Shown here: positions 1 through 8,128 of the stretch, in pieces
Numbering within the stretch: the stretch's first letter is position 1
How the letters are laid out: the number at the start of each line of letters is the position of its first letter
NCBI RefSeq assembly: GCF_002223055.1
Contig: NZ_NKFL01000006.1
Location: 1-64,000 of the forward strand
Direction: 5' to 3'
Length of the DNA: 64,000 bases
Source of the DNA: Burkholderia sp. HI2500
GTDB lineage: Bacteria > Pseudomonadota > Gammaproteobacteria > Burkholderiales > Burkholderiaceae
Notes under the pieces: generated by a model
The model's input: only the letters and a program-made list of their open reading frames with translations
The model's database searches: none
What the model was told of the DNA's origin: nothing
Translations under genes and position numbers: made by a program

Positions 1-2
1 TT

Positions 3-117
3 TGCCTGATGACCATAGCGAGTCGGTCCCACCCCTTCCCATCCCGAACAGGACCGTGAAACGACTCTACGCCGATGATAGTGCGGATTCCCGTGTGAAA
101 GTAGGTAATCGTCAGGC
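3..117 (+). rRNA. rrf: 5S ribosomal RNA
   Basis: This is a complete or nearly complete 5S rRNA. The first bases (TGCCTGATGACC) pair with the last ones (GGTAATCGTCAGGC) to close helix I, and the conserved core CCCATCCCGAACAGG of loop B/C is present. It is the distal gene of an rRNA operon whose 23S gene must lie just before the window. The strong hairpin at 131-158 follows it directly. Exact ends are estimated from the terminal stem. Confidence 0.95.
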
Positions 118-130
118 TCCCTAAGCCAGA

Positions 131-158
131 AACCCCCGCCCGAAAGGCGGGGGTTTTT
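131..158 (+). terminator. Rho-independent terminator of the rRNA operon
   Basis: An 8-9 bp G/C stem (CCCCCGCC pairing with GGCGGGGG) with a short CGAAA loop is followed by TTTTT. It sits 14 bases after the 5S rRNA, as expected for the end of an rrn operon. Confidence 0.93.
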
Positions 159-762
159 GCATTGGCGCGGCGGAAATGCATGGGCGCGCGGAGTGGACGG
201 CCTGGCTGGAGTTTCCTCATCGCCTACTCCCCAATTAGAAGCGCTCGCAGCTCCCGGCACGCCAATCGGCCAGTATCATCCGCGATCCCTTGGCCTATTG
301 CTGCTATCTCCGATCAAAGCTGCAATTTCTCTCTGCGACGCCTCGGTTGGTCTTGAGCGATCTACAGCTCGGTGCCACCGACATCTCCCGGTGCGCTCTC
401 TACATCAACCGACACGCAGTGAGTGCTCATCTAACGTTGAGCCATCCATAAATGGCCAAAAAATGGCCGACGATGAGCGATGTTTGTCGAAAATTGCCTG
501 AAATTGATGAGTCTGGACGAAAACCCACTAGACCATCCACTGGTCCTTCGACACGTTGTGCCAACATGATCATCGAAGCACGCAACGCACACAGCGCTAA
601 ATCATCACAAAAATCTATGCGCATAAAGTCCATTCGGGCGACATGCCCTGCAGAGCGGGGTGCAAGCCCTTCGGGGTAATATCACCATTCGTCCCGATTC
701 CCGGTGCTTCCAGGCAACCGCCGGCGGTCGGGGTTCGCCGTATCCCGTCTCCCGCACCGTTC
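159..762. other. Gene-poor, lower-GC spacer after the rRNA operon
   Basis: About 600 bases with visibly lower GC than the flanking genes, especially 400-640. Only short open frames occur on either strand, none with a convincing ribosome binding site or a recognisable domain. A small C/G hairpin occurs near 655-680 (GCGGGGTGCAAGCCCTTCGGGG). It probably holds the promoter of the transporter at 763 plus decayed or inserted DNA. I see no transposase motif and no tRNA. Confidence 0.5.
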
Positions 763-2187
763 ATGACTGATAGCCCTGCCCAAAGTGGTCAGACGACCGA
801 CTTCTTGCCGTATCTCGTCGCCGCAACGTTCTTCATGGAGTATCTCGACACGACCGTGATCGCGACCGCGCTACCGCAAATGGCGCGCTCGTTCGATGTC
901 GGGCCGAACGCGCTGAGCCTCGGGATGACCGCCTATATGCTGGCGCTGGCAGTGTTCATCCCGATCAGCGGCTGGATCGCGGACCGCTATGGCTCGCGCA
1001 CGGTGTTCGCCAGTGCAATCGTCGTCTTTACCGGTGCGTCGGTGCTGTGCGGGTTGTCCGAAGGTGTCGTGACATTCACCGCTGCGCGCCTGCTGCAAGG
1101 CGTCGGCGGGGCGATGATGGTGCCGGTCGGGCGCATGATCGTCGTTCGCAGCACCGAGAAGGCGAAGCTGATGCGCGCGATCGCGACGATCACGTGGCCA
1201 GGCATCGTCGCGCCTGTCGTCGGGCCGCCGATCGGCGGCTTCATCACGACCTATGCGTCATGGCGGTGGATCTTCCTGCTGAACGTCCCGTTCGGCATTG
1301 CCGCACTAGTCTGCACCTGGCTGATCGTCCGGAACACGCGGGCCGACGAGCAACGACCGCTCGACTGGGGCGGCTTCGTGCTCGCCGGGGGCGCGCTGAC
1401 CTGTCTGCTGATCGGCACCGAAGCGGCCGGCCAGCAGGACGTCCACTTTACGCGCGCAGCCGTCCTGGTGGGCGCGAGCGTGCTGTTCGGCATCGCCGCC
1501 TGGTGGCATGCGCAACGTTGCGCGCATCCGCTGCTCGACTTCACGACATTGAACGTACCGACGTTCTCGGTGACCGTGATTACCGGGTCGATCACGAGAA
1601 TGGCCATCAATGCGGTGCCGTACCTGCTGCCGCTGCTGTTCCAGATCGGTTTCGGGCTGTCGCCGTTCCAGTCCGGCCTGCTGCTGCTCGCGAGTGCGCT
1701 CGGCAATCTCGGGATGAAGGCGGGAACGTCGTGGATTCTCGACCGCTACGGCTTCCGGCGCGTCGCACTCGTCGACGTGACGATAGTCGGCCTCTTCACG
1801 ATCGCGTGCGGCTGGCTGACTGCATCGACGCCACTGGCGATCACGCTGTTCGTCGTATTCGTCTATGGACTGACGCGGTCGATGCAGTTCACGACGCTCG
1901 CGACGCTAGCCTATGCGGATATCCCGGCCCAGCAGACAAGCGCGGCCAGCACGTTGTGGAGTGCTGCTCAGCAGATGACGATCGGGATGGGCATCGCGTT
2001 CGGTGCGTTGTCGCTTCGACTCGCGGCGTTGGTGCGGGGCGATGCGGCCGGCATGCACTACGTACTCGACGACTTTCGCTGGGCGTTCGTTGCAGCGGGC
2101 GTACTCGCATTGCTGACGTTGCCGGGCTATGCTCGGCTCGCCTCCGATGCGGGCGACCGGCTGCGGGCAAATGTGGCACGCGGGTAG
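763..2187 (+). CDS. MFS multidrug efflux transporter, DHA2 family (MdtD/EmrB-like)
   Basis: This 474-residue inner-membrane protein is a proton-driven drug/H+ antiporter of the 14-helix DHA2 branch. The first helix carries the family motif LDTTVIATALPQMA, where EmrB/MdtD proteins have LDxTIVNVALP. The loop after helix 2 has the MFS motif A sequence GWIADRYGSRTVF, and motif C-like GPPIGGF follows in helix 5. Length matches MdtD (about 470 residues). An in-frame ATG lies 40 codons upstream, but the start at 763 begins the conserved region and avoids an atypical Pro/Arg-rich leader. No adjacent membrane-fusion protein or outer-membrane channel gene is present, so it probably acts alone. The substrate cannot be told from the sequence. 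Confidence 0.85.
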   Translation: MTDSPAQSGQTTDFLPYLVAATFFMEYLDTTVIATALPQMARSFDVGPNALSLGMTAYMLALAVFIPISGWIADRYGSRTVFASAIVVFTGASVLCGLSEGVVTFTAARLLQGVGGAMMVPVGRMIVVRSTEKAKLMRAIATITWPGIVAPVVGPPIGGFITTYASWRWIFLLNVPFGIAALVCTWLIVRNTRADEQRPLDWGGFVLAGGALTCLLIGTEAAGQQDVHFTRAAVLVGASVLFGIAAWWHAQRCAHPLLDFTTLNVPTFSVTVITGSITRMAINAVPYLLPLLFQIGFGLSPFQSGLLLLASALGNLGMKAGTSWILDRYGFRRVALVDVTIVGLFTIACGWLTASTPLAITLFVVFVYGLTRSMQFTTLATLAYADIPAQQTSAASTLWSAAQQMTIGMGIAFGALSLRLAALVRGDAAGMHYVLDDFRWAFVAAGVLALLTLPGYARLASDAGDRLRANVARG

Positions 2188-2411
2188 GACGGGCCTTCTG
2201 TCGACTGTGTGCTGCGACAGGTGAGCGTCTGGGCGCTCTGTCGCTCACGCCAAACAGGGGCCCAGCGCGCCGCGACGGGCTGACGAGAAACGAAAAGGTC
2301 ATCTGCCATGGTGGCTGCCTGAACTGATCGCCTGGTGATACCCGTTCGCGAAGAACCCTGGTCGATCACGCGCGATTGACACGTCGGATGCGCAGCATGT
2401 CCCGCTCGCCG

Positions 2412-3161
2412 TCACTGCGCGTCATGGAAGATGATGCCGACCGTGTGGCGGTGGCCGCTCCGAATCCGGCTGACGCCGTGGCGCAGGTTGACGCGATAGA
2501 CGCCGCGCGTTCCCTGCACCGGCCTGCCGTGCACGGCGAAGATGACGGCGTCGCCTTGTGTCAGCGGCACCACTTCCGCGCGCGATTGCATGCGTGGTCG
2601 CTGTTCCGTCAGCACGAACTCCCCACCTGTGAAATCGCGGCCGGGCGCCGACAGCAGGATCGCGACCTGGAGCGGAAAGACGTGCTCGCCATACAGATCC
2701 TGATGGAGGCAGTTGTAGTCGTCGGCGCCGTATTGCAGGATCAGCGGCGTCGGTCGCGTCTGTCCTGCTGCGTGGCAGCGATCGAGGAAGGCCGCGTGGC
2801 CTGCCGGATAGCGGACGTCGATCCCGAGTGCCGTGTTCCAGCGATTGGCGATTGGCGCGAGATGCGGGTAGAGCGTCGCACGCAACTCGGCGATGACCGC
2901 GGGGAGCGGATACGCGAAATACTTGTATTCGCCGCGGCCGAACCCGTGCCGCGCCATCACGACGCGCGAGCGATAGAGTGCATCGTGTGGATAGAGTGAC
3001 GCGAGCGTCGTACATTCGCTGGCCGAGAGCAGGCCCGGCACGCGCGCGCATCCGTAGCGATCGAGATCGGCATCGACAGTCATCCAGTCGATCGCGTCGA
3101 CGCGTTGCGCAATTTCCAGTGAATCGACGGCAGGTTGCAGGTCGGCAATGTTCACGGGCAT
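2412..3161 (-). CDS. 2OG-Fe(II) oxygenase family protein
   Basis: A 249-residue cytoplasmic protein of the prolyl-4-hydroxylase-like 2-oxoglutarate/Fe(II) dioxygenase fold (COG3826-like). The iron-binding HxD is visible as LHQDLYGEHVF. The strand GGEFVLTEQRP follows, and a distal histidine lies in the RVNLRHGVSR segment near the C-terminus, the expected order of the jelly-roll core. The start at 3161 has GAGGA five bases upstream; the longer frame back to 3275 lacks family similarity and is probably untranslated. It is convergent with the upstream efflux gene and stands alone. The hydroxylated substrate is unknown; relatives act on proteins or damaged nucleic acid, but nothing here decides. 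Confidence 0.75.
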   Translation of the reverse strand: MPVNIADLQPAVDSLEIAQRVDAIDWMTVDADLDRYGCARVPGLLSASECTTLASLYPHDALYRSRVVMARHGFGRGEYKYFAYPLPAVIAELRATLYPHLAPIANRWNTALGIDVRYPAGHAAFLDRCHAAGQTRPTPLILQYGADDYNCLHQDLYGEHVFPLQVAILLSAPGRDFTGGEFVLTEQRPRMQSRAEVVPLTQGDAVIFAVHGRPVQGTRGVYRVNLRHGVSRIRSGHRHTVGIIFHDAQ

Positions 3162-3537
3162 TCCTCGGTTCGTCAGCAATGTGGCGCCATGCGGTCGTGC
3201 GGAATGCTTGGGGCACGTCGTCCGCACGGTCGAGTCCACGGTAAATGTTGATGAGCCCAGTCTACAAATGTCCATGCGCCGGCGCGCTCCAGATCTTGCG
3301 CTTCAATTCTGGAAAGGAAGAGGGTGAGCATTCGCGACGGCATGGGCGCACCGAATGCCTCGACGAGTCGAATTGGAGAGACGGAGAGACGGAGAGACGG
3401 AGAGACGGAGAGACGGAGAGACGGAGAGACGGAGAGACGGAGAGACGGAGAGACGGAGAGACGGGACGACGAGGGACGTGGAACGAATATTCGCCAGCAG
3501 GTAGCCGGCTCCGTCCGGCCACCCGCTGCATCACCGC
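3162..3537. other. Intergenic region holding an octamer array
   Basis: Between the oxygenase start and the PiT transporter stop. It carries the oxygenase promoter on the minus strand and the 11-copy 8-bp repeat described separately. All short frames through it are repeat-driven and have no independent support. Confidence 0.6.
3375..3462. repeat. 11 perfect tandem copies of the octamer GGAGAGAC
   Basis: Exactly 88 bases made of eleven uninterrupted GGAGAGAC units, then a degenerate unit (GGGACGAC). One strand is pure purine apart from the C in each unit. Because 8 is not a multiple of 3, the array reads through all three frames and creates artefactual repetitive peptides on both strands. It lies downstream of the PiT gene (minus strand) and upstream of the oxygenase promoter. 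This is a typical slipped-strand VNTR locus. Confidence 0.97.
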
Positions 3538-5130
3538 TTACGCCACCGACCGGAACAGCCAATAGAGCCCGCCGGCAAGCACGATCGACGCCGGCAGCGT
3601 CAGCACCCACGCCAGCACGAGGCTGCGCACCGTGCCCCACTGCAAGCCCGATCCGTTCGCCGCCATCGTGCCCGCGACGCCCGACGACAACACATGCGTC
3701 GTCGACACCGGCAATCCGTACACGTCGGCCGCGCCGATCGTGAGCATCGCGACGAGTTCGGCCGATGCACCCTGTCCGTACGTCAGATGCTGCTTGCCGA
3801 TTTTCTCGCCGACGGTCACGACGATCCGCTTCCAGCCCACCATCGTGCCGAGGCCCAGTGCGATCGCGACCGCCACCTTCACCCACGTCGGAATGAACTT
3901 GGTCGCGTGGTCGAGCTGCTTGCGATAGTTGTCGATCGCGAGCTTGTCGTCGGCGGCGAATGCGGGCTGACCGGACTTCTCGATCAGGCGGATGGCTTCG
4001 GATACCAGATACATCGTGTTGCGCACGTTGTCGACGTCACGTTGCGGCACGGCCGCCATCGAGCCCGATGCACCGACGGCGGTCGCGAGCGACGTCGACA
4101 ATTGCTGTACGGCGGGGATCACGGCCGGCGTCAGTTCGCGATGCTGGACGTAAAGCTCGACGTCGGCGCGCGGGTTCGCGGACGGTGCAACGCCGTTCGT
4201 GTACTTCCCGAACGTCGCGGCTGCCTGGTTCGCGACTGCCACGAAGGTCTGCGTCTCGGCCGGCGTGACGGCCTTGTTCAGCGCATAGGCGGTCGGCACC
4301 GTGCCGATCAGGATCAGCATGATGAGCCCCATCCCTTTCTGGCCGTCGTTCGAGCCGTGCGCGAACGACACGCCCGTGCAGGTCAGGATCAGCAGGCAAC
4401 GAATCCAGAACGGCGGCGGCTGGTCCTTCGGCGGCTCCTTGTACAGCTCCGGAATCCGCACGAGGGTTTTCAGCACGAGCAGCAGCAGCGCCGCGCACAG
4501 GAAGCCGACGAGCGGCGAGAGCAGTAGCGACTTGCCGACGCCGAGCGCCTGGCCCCAGTCGACGCCGCTCGTGCCGGACGGCCCGTGCATCAGCTGGTTC
4601 ATCAGCCCGACGCCGATGATCGACCCGATCAGCGTATGCGAGCTCGACGACGGCAACCCGAAATACCAGGTCGCGAGGTTCCATACGATCGCGGCGATCA
4701 GCAGCGCGAACACCATCGCGAAGCCCGCGCCGCTGCCGACCTGCAGGATCAGCTCGACCGGCAGCAGCTGCAGGATGCCGAACGCGACGGCGCCGCTCGA
4801 GATCATCACGCCGAGGAAGTTCCACAGGCCGGACCAGATCACCGCGACGTTCGGTGTCAGCGAGTGCGTATAGATCACGGTGGCCACCGCGTTCGCGGTG
4901 TCGTGGAAACCGTTGACGAATTCGAAGCCGAGCGCGATCAGCAGCGCGGCGCCGAGCATCAGGTACGGGAACAGCGATCCTTCGCGCATCGGCGACAGAT
5001 CGTCGATCAGGTGCGTGGCGATATAGATCGCGCCGATCGCGAGCACCAGCAGGAAGACGGCATAGCCGAGCTGCTTGGTGCGCTCGACGGAACCCGAATT
5101 GCTCGGGGCAGACGAAGCAGGTTGATTCAT
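3538..5130 (-). CDS. Inorganic phosphate transporter, PiT family
   Basis: A 530-residue inner-membrane symporter taking up phosphate as a metal-phosphate complex with H+ or Na+. The first PiT signature GFEFVNGFHDTANAVAT lies near residues 69-85. A second inverted copy of the domain contains the SFAHGSNDGQKGMGL segment, and the GLPSSSSHTLIG and GLPVSTTHVLSS motifs mark the two repeats. Length fits PitA-type bacterial proteins. A long hydrophilic loop (about residues 285-415) separates the halves. No PhoU-like DUF47 gene is adjacent, unlike many PiT loci. A Pho-box-like direct repeat lies 47-64 bases upstream of the start, suggesting PhoB control. Ion specificity is not visible. Confidence 0.92.
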   Translation of the reverse strand: MNQPASSAPSNSGSVERTKQLGYAVFLLVLAIGAIYIATHLIDDLSPMREGSLFPYLMLGAALLIALGFEFVNGFHDTANAVATVIYTHSLTPNVAVIWSGLWNFLGVMISSGAVAFGILQLLPVELILQVGSGAGFAMVFALLIAAIVWNLATWYFGLPSSSSHTLIGSIIGVGLMNQLMHGPSGTSGVDWGQALGVGKSLLLSPLVGFLCAALLLLVLKTLVRIPELYKEPPKDQPPPFWIRCLLILTCTGVSFAHGSNDGQKGMGLIMLILIGTVPTAYALNKAVTPAETQTFVAVANQAAATFGKYTNGVAPSANPRADVELYVQHRELTPAVIPAVQQLSTSLATAVGASGSMAAVPQRDVDNVRNTMYLVSEAIRLIEKSGQPAFAADDKLAIDNYRKQLDHATKFIPTWVKVAVAIALGLGTMVGWKRIVVTVGEKIGKQHLTYGQGASAELVAMLTIGAADVYGLPVSTTHVLSSGVAGTMAANGSGLQWGTVRSLVLAWVLTLPASIVLAGGLYWLFRSVA

Positions 5131-5176
5131 GACGGTATCTCGTAAGGGAACCGCGACCGATCCTAGCTTCGGCTAG

Positions 5177-5194
5177 CAGTCAGTTTGATGACAG
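5177..5194 (-). promoter_or_regulatory. Candidate Pho box upstream of the PiT gene
   Basis: On the minus strand the 18 bases read CTGTCAT-CAAA-CTGACTG. The first 7-mer is a perfect PhoB half-site, the spacer is the canonical 4 bp, and the second half-site matches at 4 of 7 positions. It lies 47-64 bases before the transporter start, within a plausible promoter position. Confidence 0.45.
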
Positions 5195-5291
5195 CTGGGA
5201 CAACGAATGGGGTGTCTTACAGCGACGTAAGGTGAACATCGCCGGGCAATTGCGATACGACGCGACACGTCGGCTCGTGTCGTGGTCGATA

Positions 5292-5897
5292 TCACGAACG
5301 CGACACGGCAGGCGGCCAGGTCGCAGTGTCGCGCCGATCGTCGTCGGCGATCAACGTCCATCCGTGCGGCGACGCAGCGAATGTCGTGCACGACAGCGGT
5401 GCGACGTCGATGCGTGTTGCCGCGTCGGGGTCCATCCGCAGCGCATGCGCGACGGCCGCGCGAACGATCGGCGCATGCGTGATGGCGACGATGTCGCGGC
5501 CGTGTTGCAGCGCGTTCAACCATGTGCCGACGCGACGCATCGCTGCATCGAACGATTCGCCGCCGTGCGGCGACGCGGAAGGATCGCCGATCCACGCGCC
5601 CAGTTCGCCAGGCAGGTCGCGCGCGAGGTCGTGCAGCCGCTTGCCGCGCCAGTTTCCGTAGTCGATGTCGCGCAGCGCGTCATCGATGTCGGCATGCAGG
5701 CCGAGCGCATCGGCGGTCTGCACCGCACAGCGGGCCGGGCTGCACAGCACGAGCGCGCCGGTCACGCGTGCCCACCGGTCGTGCAGCGCCGCGGCGTCGG
5801 CGAGCCCGTGCGCGTCGAGCGGGTCGTCGTCGGGAAACGTACCGGTGCGCATTGCCCGGGTCGAGGCGTGTGCGATCAGGCGCAGCGAGGCAGGCAT
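5292..5897 (-). CDS. Histidine phosphatase family protein (variant active-site motif)
   Basis: A 201-residue protein of the phosphoglycerate-mutase-like histidine phosphatase superfamily. The catalytic-histidine region near the N-terminus reads LIAHAST where the family usually has RHGET, so the neighbouring arginine and glycine are replaced. Other landmarks remain: CSPARCAVQTA (usual SPxxRAxQTA), GGESFDAAMRRV, and the second-histidine segment AITHAPIVRAA. It is divergent from the riboswitch-controlled cbtBA genes, which suggests a cobalamin-related phosphatase (CobC-like, alpha-ribazole phosphate). That link is inference from position only. It may instead act on another phosphoester or be catalytically weak. 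Confidence 0.75.
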   Translation of the reverse strand: MPASLRLIAHASTRAMRTGTFPDDDPLDAHGLADAAALHDRWARVTGALVLCSPARCAVQTADALGLHADIDDALRDIDYGNWRGKRLHDLARDLPGELGAWIGDPSASPHGGESFDAAMRRVGTWLNALQHGRDIVAITHAPIVRAAVAHALRMDPDAATRIDVAPLSCTTFAASPHGWTLIADDDRRDTATWPPAVSRS

Positions 5898-5959
5898 GTT
5901 CGTGTCGTGTTTCGGATGATCCGGGACGAGTGAATTCGATCACCCGTCGCCGCTTCAAT

Positions 5960-6115
5960 ACGCGAACGTTCGCGCGTACAATTCGCCCGATACGAAACGC
6001 GGAAGCCGGTGCAATCCCGGCGCGGTCGCGCCACTGTAACCGGTGATCCATGATCCTGGAAGCCAGACCTGCCTTCGTACCCATCCAACATTTGTCGGGG
6101 CGCGATTCCCCTGAG
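5960..6115 (+). promoter_or_regulatory. Cobalamin (AdoCbl) riboswitch controlling cbtBA
   Basis: The conserved B12-box core is clear: GGAAGCCGGTGCAATCCCGG at 6001-6020, then CGCGGTCGCGCCACTG at 6021-6036 and GAAGCCAGACCTGCC at 6059-6073. A short hairpin (GGGG...CCCC, about 6097-6111) abuts the GAGGTG ribosome binding site of cbtB, so control may be at translation. Outer boundaries are approximate because the closing P1 helix was not resolved. Confidence 0.92.
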
Positions 6116-6123
6116 GTGCATCC

Positions 6124-6333
6124 ATGAGCGAAGCAGTGCTGAAGCCGGCGGTCGTGCCGGCACCCATCCCCGTCCGCGAACTGTTGCCGTGGGCCGTGTT
6201 CGTCGGCCTGATCCTGTTGCTCGCGCTGTATTTCGTCGGTGCGGAACAAGGGGCGACGTCGCTGGTGCCGGGCATGTATGTCCACGAGTTCGTCCACGAC
6301 GGCCGCCATCTGCTCGGCTTCCCCTGCCACTGA
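6124..6333 (+). CDS. cbtB: Cobalt transporter subunit CbtB
   Basis: A 69-residue membrane protein with one transmembrane helix (about residues 19-40, WAVFVGLILLLALYFVGA). A histidine-rich C-terminal tail (VHEFVHDGRHLLGFPCH) is the hallmark proposed to bind cobalt in CbtB. It starts 12 bases after a GAGGTG ribosome binding site, just behind the cobalamin riboswitch, and is followed 13 bases later by cbtA. With CbtA it is predicted to import cobalt for cobalamin synthesis when B12 is low. Length and tail are typical of the family. Confidence 0.93.
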   Translation: MSEAVLKPAVVPAPIPVRELLPWAVFVGLILLLALYFVGAEQGATSLVPGMYVHEFVHDGRHLLGFPCH

Positions 6334-6346
6334 CGCGGAGTTCACG

Positions 6347-7069
6347 ATGATCGGAAAGCTGCTCATGCGCGGGATGCTCGCAGGCATCGCCGCAGGCCTC
6401 CTCACGTTCGGTTTCGCGAAAATCGTCGGCGAACCGCAAGTCGATCAGGCAATCTCCTTCGAAGAAAAAACCGAAGCCGCCCGAGGCGAAGCACCGGAAC
6501 CCGAACTGGTCAGCCGCCACACGCAAGCCGGCCTCGGTCTGCTGACGGGCGTCGTGACCTACGGCGCGGCATTCGGCGGGCTGTTCTCGCTCGTCTTTGC
6601 GTATGCGTATGGCCGAGGCAGCCGTCTCCCGGCCCGGCCGCTGGCTGCGTGGCTTGCGCTGGCGTCGTTCGTCGCGCTCGTGATCGTGCCGAACCTCAAG
6701 TACCCGGCCAATCCGCCGTCGGTTGGCGACCCCGACACGATCGGCTATCGCACGGGGTTGTTCTTCCTGATGATCGCGATCTCGGTCGCGACGATGGTGT
6801 TCTCGGTCAGCGTGCGCCGCCATCTGCTGGCGAAGCTCGGGCAGTGGAATGCGTCGATCGTCGCCGGGCTCGTGTTCGTCGCGATCATCGCGGCCGTGCA
6901 GATCGGGCTGCCGTCGGTCAGCGAGTTGCCGGCCGATTTTCCGGCGGCCTTGCTGTGGAAGTTCCGCGTGGCGGCCATCGGCATGCAGGTGATCATGTGG
7001 ACGACGATCGGCCTGCTGTTCGGCGCATGGGTCGAGCGCGGCGAACGAATCGGCATGCGCGCCGCCTGA
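6347..7069 (+). CDS. cbtA: Cobalt transporter subunit CbtA
   Basis: A 240-residue integral membrane protein with five or six hydrophobic segments. The first lies near residues 7-24 (GMLAGIAAGLLTFGFAKI), and others are around 68-90, 105-125, 140-158, 168-190 and 210-230. The N-terminal GMLAGIxAGLLxFxFAxxxGEPxVDxAI pattern is characteristic of CbtA. The longer open frame starts inside cbtB and is not the real start; the ATG at 6347 has CGGAG upstream. It is cotranscribed with cbtB under the cobalamin riboswitch. The transport role is predicted for this family from regulon and context. Confidence 0.92.
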   Translation: MIGKLLMRGMLAGIAAGLLTFGFAKIVGEPQVDQAISFEEKTEAARGEAPEPELVSRHTQAGLGLLTGVVTYGAAFGGLFSLVFAYAYGRGSRLPARPLAAWLALASFVALVIVPNLKYPANPPSVGDPDTIGYRTGLFFLMIAISVATMVFSVSVRRHLLAKLGQWNASIVAGLVFVAIIAAVQIGLPSVSELPADFPAALLWKFRVAAIGMQVIMWTTIGLLFGAWVERGERIGMRAA

Positions 7070-7091
7070 CGCGCATTGCCACGGATCGCGC

Positions 7092-8000
7092 CTAGCGCAG
7101 CATGCGCGGTGCGCTCCACGTCGATTCGCGCGCCAGCGCGACGAACGCGGCCAGATAGTCGATCGATGCATCTGCTTCGCGGATGCCGAGGAAGATCTGC
7201 TTCGCGATCCCCTTCTTGCCCAGCTTGACCGGCACGACCGGCATCCGGTCCGCGTATTCGTCGGCAAGCCATCTCGGCAGCGCGGCCACGCCGCGCCCGC
7301 TCGCCACCATCTGCAGCATGATGTCGGTCGTTTCGATCGACTTGTGTCGCCTCGGCACGATGCCGGCCGGCGTCAGGAACTGGTTGTAGATGTCGAGCCG
7401 GTCGGTTTCGACCGGGTAGGTGATCAGGATCTCGTCGGTCAGCTGCTCGGGCGTCACGTAGTCGGCGTTCGCGAACCGGTGTGAATCGGCGACCACCAGC
7501 ACCTGCTCGTAATCGAACACAGGGTCGAAGCGCAGGCCCGGCTTGTTCAGCGGATCGGGCGTCACGAGCACGTCGATGTCATAGCCGAACAGCGCGCCGA
7601 TGCCGCCGAACTGGAAGCGCTGCTTCACGTCGACGTCGACGTCGGGCCAGCGCGACAGGTAGGGCGACACGACCTTCAGCAGCCACTGGTAGCACGGGTG
7701 GCACTCCATCCCGATGCGCAGCGTGCCGCGCTCGCCCTTCGCGTACTGCTTCATCCGCTCCTCGGCGAGCTCGAACTGCGGCAGCAGCCGGTGCGCCAGC
7801 TTCAGCAGATACTGCCCGCCCTGCGTGAGCCGCAGGCCGTGACCCTCCCGATCCCAGATCGGCGTGCCGAGCTGCTGCTCGATTTTCCGGACGGTATGAC
7901 TGAGCGCCGATTGCGTGAGGTGCAGCGCATGGGCGGCCGCGGTCAGCGAGCCCTGGCGCTCGACCTCACGAATGACGACGAGATGGAATCGTTCCAGCAT
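7092..8000 (-). CDS. metR: LysR-type transcriptional regulator MetR
   Basis: A 302-residue LysR family activator. The N-terminal winged helix-turn-helix spans about residues 1-65, with recognition helix AAAHALHLTQSALSHTVRKIE, and the co-inducer domain follows. The divergent arrangement with metE, its overall length and the segment GIGMECHPCYQWL are characteristic of MetR, which senses homocysteine. The frame extends 20 codons upstream of 8000, but MLERFHLVVIREVERQG is the normal beginning of MetR. A perfect inverted repeat at 8046-8070 in the shared intergenic region is a likely binding site. The gene end lies 23 bases from cbtA, convergent. Confidence 0.93.
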   Translation of the reverse strand: MLERFHLVVIREVERQGSLTAAAHALHLTQSALSHTVRKIEQQLGTPIWDREGHGLRLTQGGQYLLKLAHRLLPQFELAEERMKQYAKGERGTLRIGMECHPCYQWLLKVVSPYLSRWPDVDVDVKQRFQFGGIGALFGYDIDVLVTPDPLNKPGLRFDPVFDYEQVLVVADSHRFANADYVTPEQLTDEILITYPVETDRLDIYNQFLTPAGIVPRRHKSIETTDIMLQMVASGRGVAALPRWLADEYADRMPVVPVKLGKKGIAKQIFLGIREADASIDYLAAFVALARESTWSAPRMLR

Positions 8001-8045
8001 GGATATCGCTCGCGCAACAAATGCATGAGTAACTTTAATGGATGA

Positions 8046-8070
8046 ATGAAATAATGCCATTTTATTTCAT
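8046..8070. promoter_or_regulatory. Candidate MetR operator between metR and metE
   Basis: A perfect 9-bp inverted repeat, ATGAAATAA-N7-TTATTTCAT, lies in the AT-rich 128-bp divergent promoter region. It contains TGAA/TTCA ends like the MetR consensus TGAA-N5-TTCA, with a longer spacing. It sits 46 bases before the metR start and 59 before the metE start. Confidence 0.6.
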
Positions 8071-8128
8071 GATTTGATATCCCTATCATGGCTCCCGGAC
8101 ATTCAATTTCTCTTCTGGACGGCAGCTC

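Noticed and set aside
643..762. Forty-codon N-terminal extension of the first transporter
   Set aside because: The leader is Pro/Arg-rich and unlike the family; the ATG at 763 gives the normal length.
3375..3462. CRISPR array
   Set aside because: The units are contiguous 8-mers with no spacers, so this is a simple tandem repeat.
3245..3743. Repetitive-peptide frames (RDGETERR type) through the octamer array
   Set aside because: They exist only because the 8-bp unit contains no stop in any frame; no ribosome binding site or non-repeat domain supports them.
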